Source: an uncultured Oscillibacter sp. (GTDB taxonomy: Bacteria > Bacillota_A > Clostridia > Oscillospirales > Oscillospiraceae). Taken from it: a stretch of DNA of 21,218 nucleotides. Of the stretch, positions 6,198-12,059 are shown piece after piece. Position 1 is the first letter of the stretch, and each line of letters opens with the position of its first letter. The stretch covers positions 1-21,218 of the forward strand of contig CAQVQZ010000013.1 in NCBI GenBank assembly GCA_948902155.1, in the 5' to 3' direction. The position numbers and the translations under genes were made by a program. Below the pieces are notes generated by a model. That model made no database searches. It saw only the letters and a program-made list of their open reading frames with translations, and had not been told where the DNA came from.

Positions 6198-7455
6198 AGG
6201 CCGTGAGCCGCCCCAGGGTCCGGGGCCCGCAGACCGCCGTCACGTCGATGGTCCCGCCATACTCCACCTTTTCCACCTTGGCCTCCTTGTACAGCATGTC
6301 CAACAGGCCCCCCTGGTCATAGGGCAGATGGACCGTCACCCGGCGGGCGCCCCTGTCCAGCCGCCGGGCGATCATCTCCAGCAGCTTGTCCACGCCCTCC
6401 CCCGTCCGGGCGGAGATGGCGCAGATGTCCTCCCCGTGGGGCATGATCTCCCCCAGGGGCAGCAAATCCGATTTGTTGAACACGTCGATGCGGGGCAGTT
6501 CCCCCGCTCCCAGCTCCAGGATGAGGTCCTCCACCACCTGGGCCTGGGTCTGCCACTCGGGGCTGGATACGTCCACCACGTGGAGCAGCAAGTCCGCATA
6601 TTCCAGCTCCTCCAGCGTGGCCTTGAACGCCTCCACCAGCTGGTGGGGGAGCTTGCGGATGAAGCCCACGGTGTCGCTGAGCACCACGTCGCAGGTGTCG
6701 CTGACGTGAAGCAGGCGGCTGGTGGTGTCCAGGGTGTCGAAGAGCCGGTTGTTGGCGGGAATGCCCGCCCCGGTGAGGCGGTTCAGGAGGGTGGATTTCC
6801 CGGCGTTGGTGTACCCCACCAGGGCCACCACGGGAATCTCGTTTTTCTGCCTCTGCCGCCGCTGGGTGTTCCGCACCCGGCGCACGTCCTCCAGGTCCTC
6901 CCGGAGCTTGTCGATTTTCCGGTGGATGTGCCGCCGGTCGGTCTCCAGCTGGGTCTCGCCGGGGCCCTTGGACCCGATCGGCCCGCTGCCGCTGGTGCCC
7001 GCCTGACGTTCCAGGTGGGTCCACATGCCCGTCAGCCGGGGCAGGAGGTATTGGTATTGGGCCAGCTCCACCTGAAGCCGCCCCTCCCGGGTCCTGGCCC
7101 GCTGGGCGAAGATGTCCAGAATCAGACCGCAGCGGTCCAGCACCTGGACCCCCAGGGTCTCGGTAAGGACCCGCAGCTGGGAGGGAGAGAGGTCGTTGTC
7201 AAAGATGACCATGGTGGCCTCCACGTTCTCACAGTAGAGCTTGACCTCGGCGCATTTTCCCTCGCCAATAAAAGTCCTGGGGTCCGGGCTGTTCCGGTTC
7301 TGGAGGACGATCCCGACGGTCTCGCCCCCGGCGGTTTCCACCAGGGCGGAGAGCTCGTCCAAAGTTTCCTCCGTAGCGTTTTCCTCCCGCCTCAAAACCG
7401 GGGAATTGAGCCCCACCAGAACCACTTTGTCTCGAATTTTGTCTGTTTCTCGCAT
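6184..7455 (-). CDS. hflX: GTPase HflX (ribosome-associated)
   Basis: This 423-residue protein is HflX, a GTPase that binds the 50S subunit and splits or rescues stalled ribosomes under stress. The N-terminal HflX domain includes PRTFIGEGKCAEVK and FDNDLSPSQLRVL, followed by LDRCGLILDIFAQRARTREG and the glycine-rich linker GSGPIGSKGPGETQLETDRR. The GTPase motifs are complete: G1 GYTNAGKS (214-221), G3 DTVG (261-264), G4 NKSD (327-330) and G5 SAR (348-350). The ATG at 7453-7455 follows GTGAGG. Its length is normal. It is convergent with the small gene at 5979 and downstream of the flavin-reductase-like gene, with a 102-base gap containing repeats. Confidence 0.96.
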   Translation of the reverse strand: MRETDKIRDKVVLVGLNSPVLRREENATEETLDELSALVETAGGETVGIVLQNRNSPDPRTFIGEGKCAEVKLYCENVEATMVIFDNDLSPSQLRVLTETLGVQVLDRCGLILDIFAQRARTREGRLQVELAQYQYLLPRLTGMWTHLERQAGTSGSGPIGSKGPGETQLETDRRHIHRKIDKLREDLEDVRRVRNTQRRQRQKNEIPVVALVGYTNAGKSTLLNRLTGAGIPANNRLFDTLDTTSRLLHVSDTCDVVLSDTVGFIRKLPHQLVEAFKATLEELEYADLLLHVVDVSSPEWQTQAQVVEDLILELGAGELPRIDVFNKSDLLPLGEIMPHGEDICAISARTGEGVDKLLEMIARRLDRGARRVTVHLPYDQGGLLDMLYKEAKVEKVEYGGTIDVTAVCGPRTLGRLTAFMDG

Positions 7456-7474
7456 ATTACCTCACTTTTGCCAA

Positions 7475-7560
7475 ATAGGAGTGATGAGATAGGAGATATC
7501 CCTGGCGGGACCCGAAGCGCCGAATAAAAGAATAACTCCTATCTTCTAACTCCTATCTCA
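7475..7560. repeat. Cluster of ATAGGAG/CTCCTAT repeats between the flavin reductase and hflX genes
   Basis: TAACTCCTATCT occurs twice in tandem (7533-7544 and 7547-7558). The inverse form, TGAGATAGGAG, is at 7485-7495 and pairs perfectly with CTCCTATCTCA at 7550-7560. A further ATAGGAG lies near 7476. The cluster fills the gap and reaches the stop codon of the flavin-reductase-like gene. Confidence 0.65.
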
Positions 7561-8073
7561 TTTTGAGTAGGCTTCCACGATTTCGCCGATATAAATCCTG
7601 TGCCAGCCGCCCCGCTCGCCGTAGTAGGGGAGGATTTTTTCTTCTCCGGCGGGGAGGACGCAGGAGGGGTCCATGTCCTGAACGTAGAGCTTCCGGCAGA
7701 CCAGGACCAGCTCCGCCTCCTCGAAGAAGGGCGCGCCGGTTTCGCCGGTGCGGACCGTCAGGCCGCAGGCGTTGATCTTGTCCATGTCCCGGCCGCTCTT
7801 GGTTCCGCAGAGGGACATGGCGTCCTTGCGCTCCTGAGGCAGGATGGAGACGGTGAAATAGTCGCTGGACTCCGTAAATTCGTAGGTGTAACGCTCCGGG
7901 CGCACATAGACCGTACAGGTTTGCAGGTTCCACACGCGGCCGGTCTGGCACCAGCCGATGGTCATGGTGTTGCAGCGGTCCGCCGTCCCGGCGGTAAGCA
8001 GGGCGTTCTGCCCGCCGAAGGCGGGGAGCGCCGCAGGGGCGATGGTCTTAGGGTCCACGGGATGTAATTTCAT
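7558..8073 (-). CDS. Flavin-reductase-like FMN-binding protein
   Basis: This 171-residue protein has the split-barrel flavin reductase-like fold. Typical stretches are GTADRCNTMTIGWCQTGRVW, the FMN-contacting region with Asn and Thr, then VYVRPERYTYEFTESSDYFTVS and CGTKSGRDMDK. The C-terminal part ends YIGEIVEAYSK. Relatives reduce flavin with NAD(P)H or simply carry FMN as small flavoproteins; which applies here cannot be told. The ATG at 8071-8073 has AAGGAG about 9 bases upstream. A good promoter is at 8108-8135, so it is probably transcribed on its own, possibly with hflX downstream. Confidence 0.85.
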   Translation of the reverse strand: MKLHPVDPKTIAPAALPAFGGQNALLTAGTADRCNTMTIGWCQTGRVWNLQTCTVYVRPERYTYEFTESSDYFTVSILPQERKDAMSLCGTKSGRDMDKINACGLTVRTGETGAPFFEEAELVLVCRKLYVQDMDPSCVLPAGEEKILPYYGERGGWHRIYIGEIVEAYSK

Positions 8074-8107
8074 GGCGGAAGTCTCCTTTTCGGATTGAAC
8101 TGTTTCC

Positions 8108-8135
8108 AGTATATGCGTTTTTTGGAAAAACGCAA
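8108..8135 (-). promoter_or_regulatory. Promoter with spacer dyad for the flavin-reductase-like gene
   Basis: On the minus strand TTGCGT (8135-8130) and TATACT (8113-8108) are 16 bases apart. The interval carries TGCGTTTTT-CC-AAAAAACGCA, an almost perfect dyad covering -35 to -10, which looks like an operator for an unidentified repressor. Confidence 0.6.
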
Positions 8136-8152
8136 CGGGGAATTTTGCGGAT

Positions 8153-8773
8153 TCACCCCAAACCCCGAATCTCCTCCTGCAAAGCCTCCAAAAACACCGC
8201 GGCGTGCCCGCCGTCCATCTGGGTGTGGTGGAACTGGAAGGACACCGGCAGCAGCGCCCGCAGAAAACGCTTGCGGTATTTCCCCCAAATCACAAAGGGA
8301 TTGTTGTAAAACCCGGCGTAAATGTTCACCGCCCCATCGATTTCCGTCTGCGGCAGGGCGGAGGTTCCAATGACCATATGGTCCTCCCCCAAATCATAAG
8401 GCCGCAGCGTCTCCCGCACCTGGGCGGTAAGCCGGAGATAATCCCGCCGGATCTCCTCCAGGTCCGGAGAGAAGGGAACGTCGCAGGTGCTGATGCTCCC
8501 GTTTCCGTCCGCCACCACTGTGCTCACCGCCAGGCGGTCGTAACGCACCAGCTTCTCCCCCACCGGGAGGGTGTAGAACTCCCGGACCCGGGAGGCCGCT
8601 TTGCCGGCGCACCAGCACAGCAGCAAATTGAATTTCAGGCCCCGGCGGCGGCTGAGCCTTACCAGCCGGGTGATGTCCAGGGTTTTGAACAGCGTCACCA
8701 TGGGCATAGGGGCCTTCATCCACAGCTCGAACGCCTCCGCCCGGTCCCATTGTTTCGGGTCAAGCACTTCCAT
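8153..8773 (-). CDS. Chloramphenicol-acetyltransferase-like O-acetyltransferase
   Basis: This 206-residue protein resembles type A chloramphenicol acetyltransferases, which use acetyl-CoA to acetylate the drug's 3-hydroxyl. The C-terminal catalytic motif is SFQFHHTQMDGGHAAVFLE, with the catalytic histidine probably His183 and the paired aspartate Asp187. Other family-like parts are DPKQWDRAEAFELWMK at the N-terminus, NLLLCWCAGKAASRVREFY and the INIYAGFYNNPF-type strand (here VNIYAGFYNNPF). The length is slightly short of classical enzymes (~215-220). Many chromosomal members are only distantly related and do not confer resistance, so resistance should not be assumed. The ATG at 8773 follows AAAGGAAG. 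It starts just after the rpmE terminator and I see no obvious promoter of its own. Confidence 0.85.
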   Translation of the reverse strand: MEVLDPKQWDRAEAFELWMKAPMPMVTLFKTLDITRLVRLSRRRGLKFNLLLCWCAGKAASRVREFYTLPVGEKLVRYDRLAVSTVVADGNGSISTCDVPFSPDLEEIRRDYLRLTAQVRETLRPYDLGEDHMVIGTSALPQTEIDGAVNIYAGFYNNPFVIWGKYRKRFLRALLPVSFQFHHTQMDGGHAAVFLEALQEEIRGLG

Positions 8774-8798
8774 AGGGGGCTTCCTTTCATAAGAACGC

Positions 8799-8828
8799 AA
8801 AAAGAGCGCGCCGGACTACGGCGCGCTC
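8799..8828 (-). terminator. Intrinsic terminator after rpmE
   Basis: On the minus strand the perfect 10-bp stem GAGCGCGCCG with a short loop is followed by TTTTTGCG. It lies 23 bases past the L31 stop codon. Confidence 0.9.
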
Positions 8829-8851
8829 CTGTGCGTGTGATTGTGTCGGAC

Positions 8852-9055
8852 TTACTTGTCCAGGCCGAACCTCTTGTTGAACTTCGCGACCCGGCCGCCG
8901 GTGTCCACCAGCTTCTGCTTGCCGGTGAAGAAGGGGTGACACTTAGAGCAGACTTCCACCTTGATATCCTTCTTGGTAGAACCTGTCTCAATCACATTAC
9001 CGCAGGCGCATGTAATCGTAGTCTGCTGATAATTGGGATGGATTCCTTCCTTCAT
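8852..9055 (-). CDS. rpmE: Ribosomal protein bL31, zinc-binding form
   Basis: This 67-residue protein is bL31, a component of the large ribosomal subunit at the intersubunit bridge. It starts [20 protein letters not shown] and ends [15 protein letters not shown], both typical. Cysteines 16, 18, 36 and 39 (CAC and CSKC) form the zinc site, so this is the C+ form rather than the zinc-independent paralogue. I choose the ATG at 9055; a GTG four codons earlier overlaps the AAGGGGTG ribosome site and is unlikely. It has its own strong promoter (9120-9148) and terminator. Confidence 0.97.
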   Translation of the reverse strand: MKEGIHPNYQQTTITCACGNVIETGSTKKDIKVEVCSKCHPFFTGKQKLVDTGGRVAKFNKRFGLDK

Positions 9056-9119
9056 TGCTCTGTTCACCCCTTTCTAAAACGAATTCCGCCGCATAGCTTT
9101 CACCACAACAGCAACTGTC

Positions 9120-9148
9120 AGTATAGCACGGCGTTTTCCAAATTGCAA
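9120..9148 (-). promoter_or_regulatory. Promoter of rpmE
   Basis: On the minus strand TTGCAA (9148-9143) and TATACT (9125-9120) are exactly 17 bases apart, about 65 bases before the start codon. This is a good housekeeping-type match. Confidence 0.75.
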
Positions 9149-9270
9149 GTGTTTTCTTTGCGGATCAGGGTTTTATTTTTGCAGCCTCAATACCCCCTGA
9201 AAAGGGAAGCGGCACAGCGTAACCGTGCCGTAGGGTTTCCCTTCAGACTCACCTCCCGAAATCCCCACCC

Positions 9271-9301
9271 ATGTAGGGGCGGCTATCAGCCGCCCCTACA
9301 T
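9271..9301. repeat. Perfect 14-bp hairpin, ATGTAGGGGCGGCT stem
   Basis: ATGTAGGGGCGGCT, the loop ATC, then the exact complement. The same design occurs in degraded form at 5449-5475, followed in both places by CCGCAAGC, which marks it as a mobile or dispersed repeat. Confidence 0.8.
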
Positions 9302-9369
9302 CCGCAAGCGCCGGAGTGGAGGGGGAATTCTTCCGGGAAGCCTGCAAGTGGACGGTGGAAACCCTCAGT

Positions 9370-9406
9370 CATCGTCCTGGCTCTCTCGAGGAGAGCCAGG
9401 ACGATG
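9370..9406. repeat. Perfect 16-bp hairpin, CATCGTCCTGGCTCTC stem
   Basis: A 16-bp stem with a 5-base TCGAG loop lies in the middle of the composite patch. No T run follows on either strand, so it is not an obvious terminator. Confidence 0.8.
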
Positions 9407-9569
9407 GTGCACTGAACCGAATGCAGCGGTTTATCATCAGAAGTCCCTGCGACAATCCCCGCGCGGCTTCGCCGGGAGCCCCTTTCAAACGGAGCCGTTT
9501 GTCTTTTCTCTAACGGAAGGACCTTAGCATAAGCACGGCTTTTCTGCAACCAATACTTTTATAAACTAT

Positions 9570-10883
9570 TTACGTTCTCTCGCACTTCCAATAAGCCACG
9601 CTATAGGGCGGGAGCTCGCTGCCGCCGCCGAAGTCGTGGAGGGCTCCGGTGATGAGGTCCACCGCCTGGCCGCAGCCCGCGTCAAAGTGGGCCGTATAGG
9701 GCGCGTCGGAGGCGTTGACCGCCACTAGAACCCGCTCCTTGTCCGTCCGGCGCTGGAAAATCGTCTGGTGATTCGTGAGCACGATGTCCTTGAAATCGCC
9801 GTAGCACAGGGCGTCGCTGGCCCGGTGGGCCTTCGCCATGGCGGCGATCTGGTCCGTCAGGTCCGTCCACTCCGGCTGCTGGAAGGCGGGGCGCAGGGCG
9901 TCGTCCCCCTGGGACTTCTCCCCCAGGGCACCCCACTCGCTGCCGTAGTACAGGCAGGGGATGCCCGGCATGCCGAAGAGCAGGCCGTAGATCAAGGGCA
10001 GGTGGCGGGGGTTCGTCAGGATGCTGGCGGCGCGGGTCACGTCGTGGTTGTCCGTGAAGCAGAGGAGGTGCTTGCCCTTGTACAACGTCCACTGCTCCGG
10101 GCCGAATTGGCGCTTGAGGCTGTGGACGATCTCGAAGAGGTTCATGGAGTTCAGGCTGGAGTAGAGGCCCTTGTAGCACTCGTAGTTCGTGCAGCTGTGG
10201 AGGAGGCCGTCGCCTACCCAGCGGTTATAGTCGCCGTGGAGAGTCTCGCCCACCAGGAAAAACTCCGGCTTCAGCCCCTCGGTGAAGGACCGGAGGCGGC
10301 GGAGAAAGTCCGGCTCCAGGCAATAGGCCACGTCCAGCCGGAGGCCGTCGATGCCGAACTCGTCCACCCAGAATTTCACGCAGTCCAGGAGGTAGTCCAC
10401 CACGGCGGGGTTGCGGAGGTTCAGCTTCACCAGCTCAAAATGGCCCTCCCAGCCCTCGTACCAAAAGCCGTCGTTGTAGTTGGAATTGCCGTCAAAGTGG
10501 ATTTGGAACCAGTCCTTATAGGGGGAGTCCCATTTTTTCTCCTGCACGTCCCGGAAGGCCCAGAAGCCCCGGCCCACGTGGTTGAATACGCCGTCCAGCA
10601 CCACCTTGACGCCGTGCTCGTGGAGGGTCTTCACCACGGCGGCAAAGTCCTGGTTGGTCCCCAGGCGGCAGTCCACCTTCCGGTAGTCCCGGGTGTCGTA
10701 GCCGTGGCGGTCGCTCTCGAAGATGGGGGAGAGGTAAAGGGCGTTGACCCCCAGCCGCTCCATATGCTCCGCCCAGCCGGCGATCTTGCCGATGCGGTTC
10801 GCCGGAACGCCGTCGTTTTCCTTCGGCGCGCCGCAGAAGCCCAGGGGATAGATTTGATAGAATACGCTTTCATTGGCCCACAT
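9570..10883 (-). CDS. GH13 alpha-amylase-family glycoside hydrolase, cytoplasmic
   Basis: This 437-residue enzyme has the GH13 barrel that cleaves alpha-glucosidic bonds. All four conserved regions are present: I DGVFNH (97-102), II GLRLDVA with nucleophile Asp184, III ETLHGD with acid/base Glu213, and IV FTDNHDVTR with Asp281. It begins directly with the barrel (MWANESVFYQIYPLGF) and lacks a signal peptide and the N-terminal CBM34 domain of neopullulanases. It therefore probably acts on imported malto-oligosaccharides in the cytoplasm. ATG 10881-10883 follows AAAGGAAAG; the longer open frame runs through repeat B and is rejected. A TATAAT promoter lies upstream. It resembles the GH13_20/cyclomaltodextrinase group, but the subfamily is not certain. 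Confidence 0.92.
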   Translation of the reverse strand: MWANESVFYQIYPLGFCGAPKENDGVPANRIGKIAGWAEHMERLGVNALYLSPIFESDRHGYDTRDYRKVDCRLGTNQDFAAVVKTLHEHGVKVVLDGVFNHVGRGFWAFRDVQEKKWDSPYKDWFQIHFDGNSNYNDGFWYEGWEGHFELVKLNLRNPAVVDYLLDCVKFWVDEFGIDGLRLDVAYCLEPDFLRRLRSFTEGLKPEFFLVGETLHGDYNRWVGDGLLHSCTNYECYKGLYSSLNSMNLFEIVHSLKRQFGPEQWTLYKGKHLLCFTDNHDVTRAASILTNPRHLPLIYGLLFGMPGIPCLYYGSEWGALGEKSQGDDALRPAFQQPEWTDLTDQIAAMAKAHRASDALCYGDFKDIVLTNHQTIFQRRTDKERVLVAVNASDAPYTAHFDAGCGQAVDLITGALHDFGGGSELPPYSVAYWKCERT

Positions 10884-10905
10884 AATATGCTTTCCTTTCT
10901 TAGAA

Positions 10906-10976
10906 CCCGCGTTTGCACGCGGGGGGATTGCCGCGATACAGATTTGTATTATACCACAGTTTTCCGAAAAGGTCGA
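10906..10976 (-). promoter_or_regulatory. Promoter and 5' leader hairpin of the GH13 gene
   Basis: On the minus strand TCGACC (10976-10971) and TATAAT (10953-10948) are 17 bases apart. The transcript leader would contain the hairpin CCCGCG-N6-CGCGGG (10906-10923) about 20 bases before the start codon, close to the ribosome site. The hairpin's role is unknown. Confidence 0.7.
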
Positions 10977-10999
10977 GGAAAATCCGCCCTTCGGCACCC

Positions 11000-11200
11000 A
11001 ATGTCGTTCAGTTAAGGAAAAAAGCCTCCTTTTGAAAGGAGGTGGCACGGCGAAGCCGTGACGGAGGATTGTCCGCAGGGATTTCCTTCTATTTCCTGTC
11101 TTGCAATAGAAGAAGTCTCTGCGGACAATCCCCACCCGCCTCCGGCGGGAGCCCCTTTCAAAAGGGGCCTTTTTTATTTTGCGCTTAACTGAATGACATT
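11000..11200. repeat. Palindromic MITE-like element, copy B, with outer terminal inverted repeats
   Basis: The core 11019-11176 (158 bp) shares both 54-nt arms with copy A. Inside, GGATTGTCCGCAG pairs with CTGCGGACAATCC, so the whole unit can fold on itself. Outside the core, AATGTCGTTCAGTTAAG (11000-11016) and CTTAACTGAATGACATT (11184-11200) are inverted with one mismatch. Copy A lacks this outer pair. The element occupies about half of the 398-base gene-free gap 10884-11281; the rest holds the promoters of the two flanking divergent genes. Confidence 0.85.
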
Positions 11201-11222
11201 GCTCCGGTCCCTTGTTAATCTG

Positions 11223-11257
11223 CGTTGCTTGCCGCAACGGGGCTTTCCCGGTATAAT
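11223..11257 (+). promoter_or_regulatory. Promoter with overlapping dyad for the membrane HTH regulator
   Basis: TTGCCG (11229-11234) and TATAAT (11252-11257) are 17 bases apart. The perfect dyad CGTTGC-N5-GCAACG (11223-11239) covers the -35 box, a position expected for a repressor, plausibly the gene product itself. Confidence 0.65.
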
Positions 11258-11281
11258 GGCGGTGAAAGGAGGCCATGCCGA

Positions 11282-11791
11282 ATGCTGAACGAAAACATCA
11301 AAGCCATCCGAAAATCCAAAGGGCTTTCGCAGGAGGAGCTGGCGGTCAAACTGAATGTGGTGAGGCAGACCGTCTCGAAATGGGAACAGGGCCTGTCGGT
11401 TCCGGACGCCGGTCTGCTGATTTCCCTGTCGGAGGTATTGGAAACGCCGGTGAGTACGCTGCTTGGAGAGACCGTGGCCGAGACGAAGGCGGATGACCTG
11501 CGCGTCCTTTCGGAGAAGCTGGAGGCGGTAAACCTACAGCTTGCCCGTGGAAAGGCCCGGAGGCAAATGGCGGTCCACTGGTTTTTTATCGCTTTGTGCA
11601 TCGCTATTGCGGCTGTTTTTGCTGCCTTGGCGGCAATCAACGGCTCTTACCTGAGCTGGGATTATACGAAGCCCGAACTCGCAGCCGCCGGGACGATGCT
11701 TCACGGGTTTGAGTGGCTGTTCGTCCGAATCGCGCCGTTTGTGTTGCTAGGCGCGGTCGCCGGGGCTTGCCTGACCCGGAAAAAGGCGTAA
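11282..11791 (+). CDS. HTH transcriptional regulator with two membrane segments
   Basis: This 169-residue protein joins a Cro/C1-type DNA-binding domain (about 1-65: MLNENIKAIRKSKGLSQEEL, VVRQTVSKWEQGLSVPD) to a short helical linker and two hydrophobic helices. The helices are about 97-119 (WFFIALCIAIAAVFAALAAI) and 144-164 (WLFVRIAPFVLLGAVAGACL). Such membrane-tethered regulators are common in Clostridia; the membrane part may sense an envelope signal or anchor the repressor, and the ligand is unknown. The ATG at 11282 follows AAAGGAGG at a good distance. It is monocistronic, with its own promoter and the hairpin terminator at 11839-11871. It precedes mgtE on the same strand, but mgtE has a separate promoter. 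Confidence 0.88.
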   Translation: MLNENIKAIRKSKGLSQEELAVKLNVVRQTVSKWEQGLSVPDAGLLISLSEVLETPVSTLLGETVAETKADDLRVLSEKLEAVNLQLARGKARRQMAVHWFFIALCIAIAAVFAALAAINGSYLSWDYTKPELAAAGTMLHGFEWLFVRIAPFVLLGAVAGACLTRKKA

Positions 11792-11838
11792 ATTGTCCGG
11801 CTTTTGGGGAGCCGCTGCGATCCATAACTTCCGGTTTG

Positions 11839-11875
11839 CCGGGCGGTCGCTCTTCAAGGGTGACCGCCCGGTTTC
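11839..11875 (+). terminator. Terminator-like hairpin after the membrane HTH gene
   Basis: The stem CCGGGCGGTC (11839-11848) pairs perfectly with GACCGCCCGG (11862-11871) and is followed by only a short TTTC. The stem is strong but the T run is weak. It lies 47 bases past the stop codon. Confidence 0.6.
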
Positions 11876-11961
11876 GGTATTTAGTGGAGGCGTTTGGGCA
11901 AATTGCCGCCGGCAGTCCGGAAACGGGTTTTTTCCCGGCAGGATTTTCCGCCCCACCGCCC

Positions 11962-12025
11962 TTGACAGAAACCGGAAATGGGACTAGAATGGAAACCAGG
12001 AAAGGAGCCCTTCCGGGGTTCCTTT
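11962..12025 (+). promoter_or_regulatory. mgtE promoter and leader hairpin
   Basis: TTGACA (11962-11967) and TAGAAT (11985-11990) are 17 bases apart, a strong match. The leader then forms AAAGGA (12001-12006) with TCCTTT (12020-12025) plus CCC with GGG, a small hairpin ahead of the AAAGGAGG ribosome site. The leader is too short for a magnesium M-box riboswitch, and I recognise none of that motif. Confidence 0.7.
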
Positions 12026-12059
12026 TATCACTATTCTCCTTCGAAAGGAGGTCTCGGGC

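Larger units (their letters stand above)
9192..9497. repeat. Composite patch of palindromic repeats, copy C
   Basis: This patch fills most of the 514-base gene-free stretch 9056-9569. Its left part (CCCCCTGAAAAGGG, then GGCACAGCGTAACCGTGCC) and right part (GACAATCCCCGCGCGG, then GGGAGCCCCTTTCAAACGG) are diverged versions of the arms of copies A and B. Inserted between them are two further perfect hairpins (9271-9301 and 9370-9406). AGGGTTTCC (9232-9240) and GGAAACCCT (9357-9365) pair across the middle. I see no gene in this stretch. Confidence 0.65.

Noticed and set aside
5971..7527. 518-codon plus-strand frame over hflX
   Set aside because: It is antisense to hflX, whose GTPase motifs are complete on the minus strand. 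The composition is that of a shadow frame.
7533..7558. Possible CRISPR-like direct repeats
   Set aside because: Only two 12-base repeats two bases apart, without spacers of normal length and without cas genes.
8153..8773. Calling the gene a chloramphenicol resistance determinant
   Set aside because: The catalytic motif is present, but chromosomal relatives are often not resistance enzymes and there is no mobile context or resistance leader. Only the family is claimed.
9570..11276. Extended GH13 protein of 568 residues
   Set aside because: The extra 131 residues are translated from repeat B and the promoter region. The ATG at 10883 has a ribosome site and starts directly at the barrel.
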